NCBI GenBank assembly: GCA_963923455.1
Contig: CAWULT010000111.1
Location: forward strand, 1-15,662
DNA from: CAWULT01 sp963923455
GTDB lineage: Bacteria; Acidobacteriota; Vicinamibacteria; Vicinamibacterales; UBA2999
Reading direction: 5' to 3'
Length of the DNA stretch: 15,662 bases
Positions 1 to 7,011 of the stretch are shown here, in pieces. A model generated the notes under the pieces. The model searched no databases and had not been told where the DNA came from. It saw only the letters and a list, made by a program, of their open reading frames with translations. Position 1 is the first letter of the stretch; each line of letters begins with the position of its first letter. A program made the position numbers and the translations under genes.

Positions 1-1176
1 CTCGAACACGCCCTGCGGCGTGTGCATGTACTTGTTGGTGACGACGCGGCTGACGGTCGATTCGTGCATGCCGATGTCGTTGGCCACGTCGCGCAGCACG
101 AGCGGCCGCAGGTACTCGATCCCGTGGTCGAGGAAGTCGCGCTGGAAGTTGATGATGCTCGTCGCGACCTTGTGGATCGTCTTCTGCCGCTGCTCCACCG
201 ACTTGATCAGCCACAGCGCGGACCGGAACTTGTCCTTCACGTAGGCGCGTGTCTCGTCGGTGTTGCCGGAGCCCTTGTCGAGCAGCCGCCGGTACACCGG
301 GCTGATCCGCAACTGTGGCAGCCCTTCCTCGTTCAGCACCGCCACGTACTGATCCTCGACCTTGACGACGTAGACGTCCGGGATGACGTACTGCGACTGG
401 GACGGGTTGTAGCGGCTGCCGGGTTTCGGATCGAGATGGCGAATCAGCTCGATGTGCTGCTTGAGCTCGTCGAGCGAGATGCCGAGCTTCTTGGCCAGCT
501 CCGGAACCTGGTGGTTCTGCAGCAGGCGCATGTGGTCCGCGACGATCCGCTCGGCTGGTGTCCCGGCGTGACCACCATGCCGCAGCTGCAGCAGCAGACA
601 CTCCTGCAGATCACGGGCGGCCACGCCGATCGGGTCGAATCCCTGGACGAGCCGCAGCGCGCGCTCGACCTCCTCGGGCGGCCACGGGCCCATCGCGGCC
701 AGATCCTCGACCGTGGCCACGAGGTAGCCGTCGTCACCCAGGTTGCCGATGATGGCCTCGCCGATCGCCCGCATCTGCGGGTCGTCGGTCTGCATCGACA
801 GCTGCCACAGCAGGTGGTCGGAGAGCGACGACGCCGTCGAGAGCGTGTTCTCGATCGGCGGCAGCTCCTTGACCTCGGTCGGCGTCTTCGGCCGATAGCC
901 GTCGTCGAGGTAGTCGCCGAAGAAGTACTCGTAGTCCTGATCGTCCCAGGAGTCCTTCTCTTTCGGCTTCTCCTCCTGCTTCTCCGCGGGAGTCTCCACC
1001 GGCTGCAGTTCCTCCGTCGGCACCTCCTCGAGCATCGGGTTCTCCACCATTTCCTGGTTGAGGAGCTCCGACAACTCGAGCGTCGACATCGGCAGCAGCT
1101 TGATGGCCTGCTGGAGCGAAGGCGTCAGAATCAGCTTCTGAACGAGCTTCGTGTGCAGTTTCTGCGAGATGGCCAT
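1..1176 (-). CDS. rpoN: RNA polymerase sigma-54 factor RpoN (3' part missing at window edge)
   Basis: Alternative sigma factor that directs RNA polymerase to -24/-12 promoters and needs an AAA+ activator to open them. The 392 visible residues begin MAISQKLHTKLVQKL. The region I signature (LTPSLQQAIKLL, about residues 17-28, then MSTLEL) contacts activator and core. An acidic, Glu/Lys/Pro-rich region II follows at about residues 50-105. The core-binding domain follows from about 110 and contains DDGYL and FDPIGVAARDLQECL. The last visible residues (HESTVSRVVTNKYMHTPQG) belong to the helix-turn-helix that reads the -12 element. The C-terminal RpoN box should lie beyond the left edge, since family members are about 480-500 residues long. 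The start is fixed by an in-frame TGA 12 bp upstream of the ATG. A 40-bp gap separates it from lptB, a conserved pairing. Identity is certain; completeness cannot be judged. Confidence 0.97.
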   Translation of the reverse strand, partial: MAISQKLHTKLVQKLILTPSLQQAIKLLPMSTLELSELLNQEMVENPMLEEVPTEELQPVETPAEKQEEKPKEKDSWDDQDYEYFFGDYLDDGYRPKTPTEVKELPPIENTLSTASSLSDHLLWQLSMQTDDPQMRAIGEAIIGNLGDDGYLVATVEDLAAMGPWPPEEVERALRLVQGFDPIGVAARDLQECLLLQLRHGGHAGTPAERIVADHMRLLQNHQVPELAKKLGISLDELKQHIELIRHLDPKPGSRYNPSQSQYVIPDVYVVKVEDQYVAVLNEEGLPQLRISPVYRRLLDKGSGNTDETRAYVKDKFRSALWLIKSVEQRQKTIHKVATSIINFQRDFLDHGIEYLRPLVLRDVANDIGMHESTVSRVVTNKYMHTPQGVFE

Positions 1177-1216
1177 GGCGTCAGTAGTTCAGCTTCGCGC
1201 GACCTCGAAATTCATC

Positions 1217-1942
1217 TTAATCCAGTCGGAAGTCGGCCCCCAGATAAATCCGGCGCACATCCTCGTCCGCCGCCAGCGAGTCCGGCGTGCCGCTCCTGAA
1301 TATCGTACCGTCGTGCACGATGTATGCCCTGTCGGTGATCCGCAGGGTCTCCCGCACGTTGTGGTCGGTGATGAGAATCCCGATACCCCTCGACTTCAGG
1401 TGGAACACAATCTTCTGTATATCGGTCACCGCGATGGGATCTATACCCGCGAACGGCTCGTCGAGCAGGATGAACCGCGGCGACAGCACCAGCGCGCGCG
1501 TGATCTCCGCACGGCGCCGTTCGCCTCCCGACAGCGTGTAGGCCGGCGACTGCGCCAGCGGCGTGAGGCTCAACTCGGCGAGCAGCGCGTCCACCCTGCG
1601 CCGCCGCTCGTGGCGATCCAGCTTCATCGTCTCGAGGATCGCCATCAGGTTCTGCTCGACCGTCAGCCCCCGGAAGATCGACGGCTCCTGCGGCAGGTAG
1701 CCGATGCCCTTCCGCGCGCGGACGTACATCGGCGCGTCGGTGACGTCCTCGTCGTCCAGGACCACGCGGCCCGAGTCCGGCGCCGTCAGGCCGACGGTCA
1801 TGTAGAACGTGGTGGTCTTGCCCGCCCCGTTGGGACCGAGCAGGCCCACGATCTCGCCAGCCCCCACCTCGATGCTGACCCCGCGGACGACCGTCCGGCC
1901 GCCATACGACTTGGTGAGGGTGTCGGTGCGAAGCGTGGACAT
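1217..1942 (-). CDS. lptB: LPS export ABC transporter ATP-binding protein LptB
   Basis: Cytoplasmic ATPase of the LptB2FGC machine, which extracts LPS from the inner membrane and pushes it along the Lpt bridge. The 241-residue protein has all ABC motifs: Walker A GPNGAGKTT (36-44), Q-loop Gln85 in YLPQEPSIF, signature LSGGERRR (137-144), Walker B FILLDEP (157-163) and H-loop His194 in TDHNVRET. The C-terminal YLGADFRLD closely resembles the E. coli LptB tail and separates it from general LivF-like ATPases. I chose the ATG at 1942 because MSTLRTDTLTKSY aligns with the usual LptB N-terminus. An upstream in-frame ATG at 1978 would add 12 residues and leave only 3 bp after the lptC/A stop, and neither start has a convincing Shine-Dalgarno. 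It lies between its periplasmic partner and rpoN. The permease genes lptF and lptG are not in this window. Confidence 0.96.
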   Translation of the reverse strand: MSTLRTDTLTKSYGGRTVVRGVSIEVGAGEIVGLLGPNGAGKTTTFYMTVGLTAPDSGRVVLDDEDVTDAPMYVRARKGIGYLPQEPSIFRGLTVEQNLMAILETMKLDRHERRRRVDALLAELSLTPLAQSPAYTLSGGERRRAEITRALVLSPRFILLDEPFAGIDPIAVTDIQKIVFHLKSRGIGILITDHNVRETLRITDRAYIVHDGTIFRSGTPDSLAADEDVRRIYLGADFRLD

Positions 1943-1981
1943 GCGCTCAGAGCCTGGGGTCACGTCAGCCGGCGCCATCCG

Positions 1982-4210
1982 CTACCGGGCAGACGGCTGG
2001 TCACAGGACGCGCCGCTCCGGGTCTGGGTTCGGACTTCCTCGTTGCCGTCCACGAGAATCCTATCGGTCGATCTGAAGAACGTCAACGTTTTGCCTGTCG
2101 TTGCACGGCAGCCGTCATCGACGCGCACGGGGGCCGTCGGCGTTCCCTCCAGGCGGTAGCTTTCCTCGGACGCGAGGTACGTCAGTCGATCGGCGGTGGC
2201 ATGGCGCGGCTTGAGCACCAGGTCGACGCGCCGGTATCCCTCGAGCCGCTCGACCCGCCCCTCGTCCCTGGCCAGCACCACTTCGATTCGCAGGGCCCGC
2301 AGGTCCCCCTGTGGTCCCGTCAGGCGGGCCACCTCCACCGGGGTCGCGCCTCGCCCGGTGGCAGGGGGGGCAGGCTCTCCGGCCCCGCGCCCTCCCGCAC
2401 GTCCACCGCCGGCGGTGGCTGCCCGACCGCCCGTGCGCGCCGTCGCCTCGGCGCCGCCGCGGTCTCCCGGCCGCCCCGCCGCAGGCGCCGGCACCTCCAG
2501 TGCGAGGACCCGCGCCGCGTCGGTGTACCGGATCTCCTGCCCCTGGCCAACTGAAAGGCTCCCGTCCAGCAACACCGTCGCCCTGGCGGACCCGGTCGCG
2601 ACCAGATCGCCGTTCGCACGGTCCAGCCGGAGGCCGTCGGCCCGGACGGCGGTCTCGCCCTGCCAGAGCGTTGCGTCCCCCGTGTACACGGCGCTGCCGG
2701 TGTCGCCCGCGTACTCGAGTCGGGACGCGTTCACGTTGACCGGCCGCCCCTGCTCGAACAGCCCCGGCAGCCGCTGCGGATCCCGGCCGCGGCCGTCACC
2801 ACTCCTGAGCGTCGTCTTCACGGCGCCCGACGCCGACATGCGGTGATCGTCGATCCCTGCGTCAATCGACTGCGCCGTGATGCCGATCTGCGCGTCGTCG
2901 ACCCGCGGGCCACCACCCGCGTCGCTGCCCCGGAGCCGCAGGGTGCCGGCCTCCGGCGCGTAGGTCAACTCCGCGGCGCCCGCCCGCATGCCGCCGGCTT
3001 CCTCGAAGGTCACCGCGCCCGAGAAGACCGCGCTGCGGATCGCATCGCCCGACAGCGACAGGGCGAGGGCACGCGCGCGCACGCTGCGCGCCGCGGTCGT
3101 GCGCGACGGATCTTCCCCGTACTCGACGCTGTCGTTGAAGCGCGCCTCGGTCAGCCCCACGCCCTCGGCCCCCGACGACGTGAAGGTACGCCCGCGCACA
3201 CTGCGGCCAGGCCGGCCCGTCGCCGCGGGCAGGTCGAGCCGGACGCCGCCAGTGCCCTGAGCACCGACGAGCCGGCCGTCCGCGCCCAGCTCGAGTTCGA
3301 GCGTCTCCCCGGCCAGCCGCCGGCCGCGTTCCGTGCGCTCGGGCTTCATCGCCACGGCCGCCTCGCCGCTCAGGCTGACGTGCCGCAGGGTCGCGCCGTC
3401 CTCCGAGTACGCCAGGTTCATGTCGCGCGCCGTCATCGACTCGAGCGCGGCCCCGCCGCTGACGCGCGAGTGCTCCCGCAGTTCGATCTGCGTGATCACC
3501 TGCTCGTCCTCGGAGAGGCGTGCGGTCGCCTGGTCGCCGTCGAGCACCTGGCTGCCGCGCACGACATGCGCCGCACCGGTGAGTTGCAGGTAGTTCTGCG
3601 TGCGATCGAGCACGGCGGCGCCCGCGCTGAAACTCGCCTCGCCCTCCCCGGCGTCGTCGGGCCGCATCGTCACCTGCGCCTGCTCGGGCACCTGGAGGAC
3701 GTCGTTGCGCTTGTCGTAGAGCATGCCGACGCCACCGCCGCTCATGCGTCCGTTCTGGAACGACACCGGGCCCGGCGCCCGCACGACGTCCTCGTCCCGG
3801 CTGTAGGTCGCCTTCTCCGTCTGCAGGTCGAGCCCGTCGCTGGCGACGACGCGAACGCCGCCCTCGAGTTCGAGCGTGCGCTGCCCCTCACCGGCTCTCG
3901 CCTCCCGCGCTCTCACGGTGAAGTCGCGCCCGCTCTTGTTTCGGACGCTGATCGTGACGCCGAACAGCTTCGTGGACCCGTCGGGGTACGTGAGCGAACG
4001 GTCCTGCGTGATCTCGAAGTCTTCCTCGTCCCCGTGCACCCGCTGGAGCACGGCCGCGGTGCTCTCGACGCTGGCGGCCGGGTCGAGGCGTTCGACTGGG
4101 GGCGGTGCCGCCTGGGGCCGCCGCTGCCCGATCGCGCGATACACCACGACTGCCGACACGACCCCGACGACCGCCACCGCCAGTCGCGCCCGGCGCTGCC
4201 ACGTGCTCAT
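1982..4210 (-). CDS. LptC–LptA-like fusion (OstA-family LPS transport periplasmic protein)
   Basis: 742 residues, about twice E. coli LptC plus LptA (191 and 185). A short basic N-terminus leads into one membrane segment (about residues 8-27, AVAVVGVVSAVVVYRAI) with no signal cleavage site, as in LptC. Residues about 60-185 read as an LptC domain (FEITQDRSLTYPDGSTKLFGV, then EKATYSRDEDVV). Beyond it come several OstA/LptA-type beta repeats with the 'alternating strand plus GDATL/GSARA' look (about 200-570). A low-complexity Gly/Ala/Arg/Pro linker follows (about 575-625), then a last LptA-like unit ending in ADRLTYLASEESYRLEG and GKTLTFFRSTDRILVDG (about 672-722). The likely role is to hold LPS in a beta groove across the periplasm. 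Its ATG overlaps the recJ TGA (ATGA), which suggests translational coupling, and lptB follows directly. The family is secure; the fusion reading is mine. No symbol is given because it spans two genes' roles. Confidence 0.85.
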   Translation of the reverse strand: MSTWQRRARLAVAVVGVVSAVVVYRAIGQRRPQAAPPPVERLDPAASVESTAAVLQRVHGDEEDFEITQDRSLTYPDGSTKLFGVTISVRNKSGRDFTVRAREARAGEGQRTLELEGGVRVVASDGLDLQTEKATYSRDEDVVRAPGPVSFQNGRMSGGGVGMLYDKRNDVLQVPEQAQVTMRPDDAGEGEASFSAGAAVLDRTQNYLQLTGAAHVVRGSQVLDGDQATARLSEDEQVITQIELREHSRVSGGAALESMTARDMNLAYSEDGATLRHVSLSGEAAVAMKPERTERGRRLAGETLELELGADGRLVGAQGTGGVRLDLPAATGRPGRSVRGRTFTSSGAEGVGLTEARFNDSVEYGEDPSRTTAARSVRARALALSLSGDAIRSAVFSGAVTFEEAGGMRAGAAELTYAPEAGTLRLRGSDAGGGPRVDDAQIGITAQSIDAGIDDHRMSASGAVKTTLRSGDGRGRDPQRLPGLFEQGRPVNVNASRLEYAGDTGSAVYTGDATLWQGETAVRADGLRLDRANGDLVATGSARATVLLDGSLSVGQGQEIRYTDAARVLALEVPAPAAGRPGDRGGAEATARTGGRAATAGGGRAGGRGAGEPAPPATGRGATPVEVARLTGPQGDLRALRIEVVLARDEGRVERLEGYRRVDLVLKPRHATADRLTYLASEESYRLEGTPTAPVRVDDGCRATTGKTLTFFRSTDRILVDGNEEVRTQTRSGASCDQPSAR
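2336..2488 (-). other. Low-complexity Gly/Ala/Arg/Pro linker inside the lptC/A gene
   Basis: This segment encodes about residues 575-625 of the LptC–LptA-like protein, a run of Gly, Ala, Arg and Pro with little else. It separates the main block of OstA-type beta repeats from a final LptA-like unit. Such composition is expected to be unstructured and flexible. The reading frame stays open on both sides, so it is part of the protein and not an intergenic spacer. Linker length may vary between relatives. Confidence 0.7.
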
Positions 4211-5967
4211 GACGGCTTCCCGGGCGGCGTGTCGTCAGTGGGCGGGGTCACCGGCGCGGGTGCGCGGAAGTCAGCCACGGAGAGCTGCAGGTACTTCTCC
4301 CCGTTCCACGTGTCCTCCTCGACCGAGAAGGCCAGGTCGACGCCGCCCCGGTGCTCGGCGACGAACGACTCCCGCTCGGAGGCGCGCCACGCGATGCCTC
4401 GCATCACGCGCCCCTCCTGGCGAAATGCCATCTTCAGGTGGCGTTCCTTGATCTTCCTCGGGCCGTCGACCACTTCGACGCCGTGAGCCGTGAAGACCGG
4501 GCGGGGATTGGCCGCACCGAACGGCGCCAGCACGGCCAGCTCGGACATCACCTGGGCGCTGATCCCCCTGAACGTCAGCGGCCCGTCGAGCCACAGCCGC
4601 GGGCGCAGGTCGTCTGGCTCCAGCTGCCCATCGGCGTACGCGTTCACGCGGGCCCGCAGTTCGCGGATTCGGGCGGTCTCGATCGTCAGGCCTGCGGCCT
4701 GCTTGTGCCCGCCGAACTCCGTCATCACGTCCGCGCACGACTCGAGCGCCGCCAGCATGTCGAACGACGGAATACTGCGGCACGACCCGTGCGCCACGCC
4801 GCCGTCGCTCGACAGCACGATCGCCGGGCGGTGGAACGCGTCGACCAGCTTCGAGGCCACGATGCCAATCACGCCGCGGTGCCAGCCCTCACCCGCCACC
4901 ACGATCACGGTCCGCGAGCCGACCTCGAGGTCGGTCTCGACGGCCTTCCGGGCCTGCGCGACGATCTCGGCCTCCTCCTGCTGGCGGCGCAGGTTCTCCG
5001 CATTCAGCGTCTCCGCCAGCGCCTTCGCCTCGTCGGCCAGCGCCTCGTCGGAGGCGAGCAGCAGGCGCGCCGCGATGTCCGGCGAACTCATCCGGCCGGC
5101 CGCGTTGACGCGCGGAGCCAGCACGAAGCCGATGTGGTAGCTGTCGATCTCCTTGCCCAGCAGGCCGCAGACCTCGAGCAACGCGCGCAGCCCCACCTTG
5201 TGCGGGCCCTTCGACAGCATGCCCAGGCCCAGCTTCGCGATCACGCGGTTCTCGCCCGCCAGCGGCACGACGTCGGCCAGCGTGCCGATGGCCGCGACCT
5301 TGATGAAGGCCGGCAGCCACGAGGTCCGGCCCGCGCGGGCACAGAGCGCCTGCACCAGCTTCAGCGCGATGCCGACGCCGGCGAGGTGCTTGTCGGGGTA
5401 GGCGCAGTCGTGGCGTTTCGGGTTGATCACCGCGAGCGCATCGGGCAGCTCGACGTCCGGTTCGTGGTGATCCGTGATGATCAGATCGAGGCCGAGCGCC
5501 CGCGCGTGCCGTGCCGCCTCGACGCCCCGGATGCCGCAGTCGACCGAGATCACGAGCCGCGCGCCCTCGGCGTGCAGCCGGTCGAGCGACGCTGGCTGGA
5601 GCCCGTAGCCGTCCCGCAACCGCTCGGGGATGAAGTGCACGACGTCGGCGCCGAGCAGTTCGAGCACGCGCCGCAGGATCACGGTCGAGGTCACACCGTC
5701 GACGTCGTAGTCGCCGTGGATGGCGATGCGCTCGCGGCGCGCGATCGCCGCCTCGATGCGCGCAATCGCGTCACGCATGCCCGTCAGCAGGAACGGGTCG
5801 TGGAGATCCCCCAGCGACGGCGAGAGGAAGCGCCGGGCCTGATCCACGTCGGACAGGCCGCGGATGCTCAACAGCCGCGCCGTGACGGGCGACACCCCCA
5901 GCGCGGACACCAGGGCGTCGGAGGCCGCCGGGTCGTAGGCTCGAGGCTGCCAGATGCGAGTGATCAT
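4207..5967 (-). CDS. recJ: Single-stranded-DNA-specific exonuclease RecJ
   Basis: 5'-3' exonuclease on single-stranded DNA, used in RecF-pathway recombination, mismatch repair and base excision. The 586-residue length is close to E. coli RecJ (577). DHH-family motifs occur in order: HGDYDVDG (84-91), SVDCG (141-145), TDHHEP (165-170) and GTLADVVPL (228-236), which supply the Mn2+ ligands. The DHHA1 half carries GWHRGVIGIVASKL (361-374) and GGHKQAAG (419-426). A C-terminal OB-like part follows and ends in a Pro-rich tail. The start at MITRIWQPRAYD matches the family; a longer open frame to 6102 would run into accA and adds only Arg/Gly/Pro-rich shadow sequence. The gap from the accA stop is 40 bp, and the stop overlaps the lptC/A start by 4 bp. 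No clear Shine-Dalgarno is seen. Confidence 0.97.
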   Translation of the reverse strand: MITRIWQPRAYDPAASDALVSALGVSPVTARLLSIRGLSDVDQARRFLSPSLGDLHDPFLLTGMRDAIARIEAAIARRERIAIHGDYDVDGVTSTVILRRVLELLGADVVHFIPERLRDGYGLQPASLDRLHAEGARLVISVDCGIRGVEAARHARALGLDLIITDHHEPDVELPDALAVINPKRHDCAYPDKHLAGVGIALKLVQALCARAGRTSWLPAFIKVAAIGTLADVVPLAGENRVIAKLGLGMLSKGPHKVGLRALLEVCGLLGKEIDSYHIGFVLAPRVNAAGRMSSPDIAARLLLASDEALADEAKALAETLNAENLRRQQEEAEIVAQARKAVETDLEVGSRTVIVVAGEGWHRGVIGIVASKLVDAFHRPAIVLSSDGGVAHGSCRSIPSFDMLAALESCADVMTEFGGHKQAAGLTIETARIRELRARVNAYADGQLEPDDLRPRLWLDGPLTFRGISAQVMSELAVLAPFGAANPRPVFTAHGVEVVDGPRKIKERHLKMAFRQEGRVMRGIAWRASERESFVAEHRGGVDLAFSVEEDTWNGEKYLQLSVADFRAPAPVTPPTDDTPPGKPS

Positions 5968-6007
5968 GGTCGAAGGTGCGGGCCCCGGGCGGCGCTGGCG
6001 CCCGCCG

Positions 6008-6973
6008 TCAGGCCTCGGTGATGCCGACGTTCCCCATCGCCCGCCACTTCCGGTACCGGGCGTCCATCCGCGCGGCCGACGGCATGTCGCCGACCGTGGC
6101 AAGCGCCCTCGAGAGCGCCGTGTCGAGCAGCGTCGCCGCCAGTTCGTGATTCGTGTGGGCGCCCCCCCGCGGTTCGGGCACGATCTCGTCGATGAGCCCG
6201 TTCGCCAGCAGGTCCGGCGCCGTGAGCTTCAGCGCCTCGGCGGCCTCGACCTTCCGGTTCGAGTCGCGCCAGAGAATCGCGGCGCAGCCCTCCGGGGGAA
6301 TGACGCTGTAGATCGCGAACTCGTGCATCAGCACGTAGTCCCCCACGGCCAGGCCGAGGGCGCCCCCGCTGCCGCCCTCGCCGTGCACGATGACGACGAT
6401 CGACGTGTCCAGCGCGGCCATCTCCCGCAGGTTCAGCGCGATCGCCTCGGCGATCCCGCGCTCCTCCGACTCCATCCCGGGATAGGCGGCCGGCGTGTCG
6501 ACGAACGCCAGCACCGGCCGGCGGAACTTCTCGGCCAGCTTCATCGCCCGCATCGCCTTACGGTAGCCTTCCGGCCTCGCATACCCGAAGTTCCGGTAGA
6601 TCTTCTGCTTCGTGTCGCCGCCGCCGCCCTTGTGATGGCCCACGACCAGCACGTGCTCGCCCTTGTACCGGGCGAACCCGGTGACGATCGCATGGTCGTC
6701 CGCGAATCGCCGGTCGCCGCTGATCTCGGTGAAATCGGTGAACAGCCGGCCCACGTAGTCGAGCACCGTCGGCCGGCTGGCGTGCCGCGCAACGAGCACC
6801 CGCTGCCAGGGCGTCAGCCGCTGGTAGATCTCGCCCCGCAGCGAGTCGATGCGGCGGAGCAGGCTCTCGATCGACCGCTGGCGATCGGGCGTCCGCGGCA
6901 GCATCGAGATGGCCTCGATCTCCTTCAGCAGCAGCGCGATGGGTTCCTCGAACTCGAGTGTCTCTGGCGGCAT
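6008..6973 (-). CDS. accA: Acetyl-CoA carboxylase carboxyltransferase subunit alpha
   Basis: With AccD it moves the carboxyl group from biotinylated BCCP to acetyl-CoA, giving malonyl-CoA, the first committed step of fatty-acid synthesis. The 321 residues match the usual length (E. coli 319). Visible family motifs are LDYV (71-74), GHHKGGGGDTKQKIYRNFG (112-130), PEGYRKA (134-140), FVDTPAAYPG (157-166), the crotonase-fold GEGGSGGA stretch (198-205), which forms the oxyanion site, and the SVIPPEGCAAILW stretch (223-235). The basic loop after GHHK is two residues longer than in E. coli. No zinc finger is present, as expected, since that lies in AccD. The ATG at 6973 has a G-rich upstream stretch (GGGACGAGG); the longer open frame upstream is a shadow of dnaE. 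It sits directly after dnaE, as in E. coli. AccD is not in the window. Confidence 0.97.
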   Translation of the reverse strand: MPPETLEFEEPIALLLKEIEAISMLPRTPDRQRSIESLLRRIDSLRGEIYQRLTPWQRVLVARHASRPTVLDYVGRLFTDFTEISGDRRFADDHAIVTGFARYKGEHVLVVGHHKGGGGDTKQKIYRNFGYARPEGYRKAMRAMKLAEKFRRPVLAFVDTPAAYPGMESEERGIAEAIALNLREMAALDTSIVVIVHGEGGSGGALGLAVGDYVLMHEFAIYSVIPPEGCAAILWRDSNRKVEAAEALKLTAPDLLANGLIDEIVPEPRGGAHTNHELAATLLDTALSRALATVGDMPSAARMDARYRKWRAMGNVGITEA

Positions 6974-6988
6974 CCTCGTCCCGTTCCG

Positions 6989-7008
6989 CGGTCGCCCCTG
7001 GGCGACCG
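6989..7008 (-). repeat. Perfect 8-bp GC hairpin between dnaE and accA
   Basis: On the transcribed strand CGGTCGCC, loop CAGG, GGCGACCG form a perfect 8-bp stem with a 4-base loop. It starts only 3 bases after the dnaE stop and ends 15 bases before the accA start. No T-run follows, so it does not look like a classical intrinsic terminator. It could protect the dnaE 3' end, mark a processing site, or partly attenuate transcription into accA. Confidence 0.55.
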
Positions 7009-7011
7009 GTC

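Noticed and set aside
22..1299. Long plus-strand open frame of 425 codons opposite rpoN
   Set aside because: It is antisense to rpoN, whose protein is clearly real. The frame is rich in Arg, Val, Leu and His with no recognisable motif, typical of GC-rich shadows.
5968..6007. GC-rich inverted sequence between accA and recJ
   Set aside because: Only 4-5 bp stems with mismatches can be drawn; not convincing at this GC content.
2843..6021. Plus-strand open frames of 547 and 556 codons (2843-4486, 4351-6021) opposite lptC/A and recJ
   Set aside because: Both are antisense to supported genes, cross gene borders, and show biased Arg/Ala/His/Asp composition without domains.
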